Shown here piece after piece: positions 19,201 through 20,415 of a stretch of DNA of 20,415 nt. A program made the position numbers and the translations under genes. The notes under the pieces are model-generated. The model was not told the origin of the DNA and did not search any database. It saw nothing but the letters and a program-made list of their open reading frames with translations. Within the stretch, counting starts at the first letter, position 1. The number at the start of each line of letters is the position of its first letter. This DNA is from Hypsibius dujardini (taxonomy: Eukaryota > Tardigrada > Eutardigrada > Parachela > Hypsibiidae): the NCBI GenBank assembly GCA_001579985.1, contig LRSR01002210.1, forward strand, positions 1 to 20,415, read 5' to 3'.

Positions 19201-19576
19201 ATGGTAAAATGTTCCTGGCGTAAAGGAACAGACTAAGAACTGCAATCAATCTCACGAATTCTGAAATGTAGGGTAGGTAGAAGAAGGCGGTCACGATGAG
19301 GTTCCCGTTCGCGACGGTGAAGTCATTTGAGTCGGGGTATACGATGCTGATGACCGAATCGAAAATTAGCCGGACGAGTCCGACTACACCGCCGACCATG
19401 TGGATGACTAAGATGACATGGAGGATGGGGCGGAAACGGTGGAACCGTAACGTGGGCGGGAGAAATCCGACAAGACGCAGAACAAAGAATGGAACAGGTA
19501 GAACATAGTGTTCTAGTGAGTGAAACGAATTAGTTTGAGGTGAGACTACCGTTGTGAAAGGTGATATTTTTGGCAT
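16187..19576 (-). CDS. Gustatory-receptor-like seven-helix chemoreceptor, four exons
   Basis: Minus-strand exons are 19576-18569, 16663-16583, 16467-16348 and 16261-16187 (TAA), giving 427 residues. Junctions GAG|GTAATG..AATACAG, CAG|GTTTGT..TTTTCAG and AAC|GTAAGT..TTTACAG are all phase 0. Phase-0 introns near the 3' end are known for GR genes. The protein has a pre-S1 motif VLRLVGFLPP (about 32-41), helices near 50-72, 92-119, 152-175, 206-232, 277-300, 308-332 and 406-420, and an LHEEER...KLNELFSYV stretch before S5 as in GRs. The S7 signature TYhhhhhQF is not canonical here (TLAFSLSF). It is predicted to be a plasma-membrane chemosensory channel subunit with an intracellular N terminus; the ligand is unknown. 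I prefer Met at 19576 because the paralog's N terminus has similar length. Met at 19678 would add 34 residues. Confidence 0.7.
16750..17240. repeat. Degenerate GAACAG/GAGCAG repeat
   Basis: CAGAACAGAACAG, GAGCAGAACAG and GGACAGAG blocks recur throughout without strict period. Open frames on both strands here are biased in composition and not credible genes. Confidence 0.65.
17276..17283. repeat. Target site duplication, left copy (ATTCCAAA)
   Basis: Identical to 18496-18503 at the other end of the MITE. Confidence 0.85.
17413..18200. mobile_element. Nested second MITE with TA-flanked inverted termini
   Basis: GAAAGGTTGAAGCA at 17413-17426 and the inverted TGCTTCAACCTCTC at 18187-18200 match at 13 of 14 positions. 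Both are flanked by TA (17411-17412, 18201-18202). Just inside, CGTAAGAGTAGCGTAA on the left is mirrored by TTACGCTACTCTTACG on the right. A TA duplication fits a Tc1/mariner-type element. The interior has a (TTTGA)n stretch near 17816-17935 and no transposase. A further TGCTTCAACCT lies internally at 18113-18123. Confidence 0.7.
18262..18326. repeat. ACGTA-rich palindromic cluster inside the hAT MITE
   Basis: Seven ACGT cores, mostly as TACGTA, occur within about 65 bp in the right arm of the hAT MITE. Confidence 0.6.
18496..18503. repeat. Target site duplication, right copy (ATTCCAAA)
   Basis: Identical to 17276-17283 at the other end of the MITE. Confidence 0.85.
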
Positions 19577-19679
19577 ATTGTGGGAGTTTATCTTAGATGA
19601 ATAGAACAGTATAGTCAAAACAGCTTTCGGAAACGAACAAGTTAGCACCGAATTATAGTGGATCGATAGAACGAACAAA

Positions 19680-20415
19680 TAGCTTGACAGGTCGTTATCT
19701 CTTAAGAATTCTTAATGATAAAGCGTTCCAAAGCATTTGAATTTCTTTTAAAAATTATTTTACTGATCAGCAGAAAGAAGGAAAATACGTGACTCCGGAG
19801 CCAATATAATGAGAGAAAGCTCGAACGCACACCAAAAAAAATGTAGGTGTGCAGTAGAAGAGATGTGTTAAAGGGTTAAGGTTTATAGGAGTGAGGAGAA
19901 CATCACAAGGCGCTGGATCAATCGAAGAGGCAGTCAAACCAGTCGGTTACTCAACGTTCTAGACCTTTGAAGAGAGATGCAAGCTTCTAAACGGAAGGAG
20001 GTGACAAGCTATTAAACAGGCTAGTGTCAAAGTGCCGCTGCAGAGAAATCCCTCCGGTTCCGATATGGTTGCGAGCAGAGGCTCGTTTAGGGTCCTTACA
20101 AGGCGGAACCAGGACCCCTCATGGTAAGGGCGAGGGGTGGGCATCTGTTTCAACGTTGAACCTAAAAATCGGCTTTTTGTTCCTAATCATTTTGAATCTT
20201 GTGGGCTTGTGGGTGTCAGATTATCTATAGCCCCGCCCCCGAGATTTCAAAATGGTTTCACAAACATCAACTTTAGGTCAAACTGAAGGTTTGCTCGGAT
20301 ACAATATATCATCCTATTAACAATTGCAAATTGAAGGATGAACACTTTCAAGAATAGTCAAAGTAGGAAAGAAAACTGATGTTTTCGAAAATGTTTTGAA
20401 ATCTCAGGGGCGTTT
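19680..20415. other. Upstream flank of the receptor gene, nothing recognised
   Basis: This would hold the receptor promoter. I saw no clear TATA box, tRNA, repeat or coding exon. The short open frames on both strands lack domain-like patterns. Confidence 0.4.

Noticed and set aside
20041-20140. Possible structured RNA near the right edge
   Set aside because: No cloverleaf or B-box could be matched. The apparent stems are short and G/C-driven.

Overview
The window looks like nuclear DNA from an invertebrate animal. It has intron-split genes with GT..AG sites, an animal C/EBP-type bZIP factor, a seven-helix receptor of the protostome gustatory (GR) type, many microsatellites, and non-autonomous DNA transposons. 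An ecdysozoan such as a tardigrade would fit, but the sequence does not prove a lineage. No prokaryotic operon, CRISPR array, rRNA or tRNA was seen.

Layout. Bases 1-5145 are non-coding or intronic and hold CTGT/CAGA, CA and GA tandem repeats. They probably form the 5' region and long first intron of the C/EBP gene, whose main coding exons are at 5146-5566, 6358-6891 and 7156-7403 (+). Its 3' UTR reaches an AATAAA at 8016. Bases 8040-9570 are GACA/CAGA-rich spacer. Bases 9770-9960 form a long imperfect hairpin. Bases 10494-10985 are a tandem repeat of about 149 bp, followed by a decayed transposase helix-turn-helix (HTH) fragment at 11004-11235. An unrecognised terminal exon with an immediate poly(A) signal lies at about 12757-13146.

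Bases 13489-13743 are a striking compound microsatellite just upstream of a coiled-coil gene (13794-15594, +). As read here, that gene carries a frameshift and one or two in-frame TAG codons. Its introns are made of TGTCTG-type repeats. Convergent to it is a minus-strand GR-like locus. A truncated, frameshifted paralog (15624-16224) overlaps the last exon of an apparently intact four-exon receptor gene (16187-19576). The 1.9-kb first intron of the receptor contains a hAT-type MITE with a perfect 8-bp target-site duplication, and nested inside that a second MITE with TA-flanked inverted termini. The last 700 bases hold nothing I can recognise.

The genes do not form an obvious pathway. The main biological interest is the exon reconstruction of the receptor and its broken paralog, the nested transposons, the decaying coiled-coil gene, and C/EBP-site-like motifs near the C/EBP gene.
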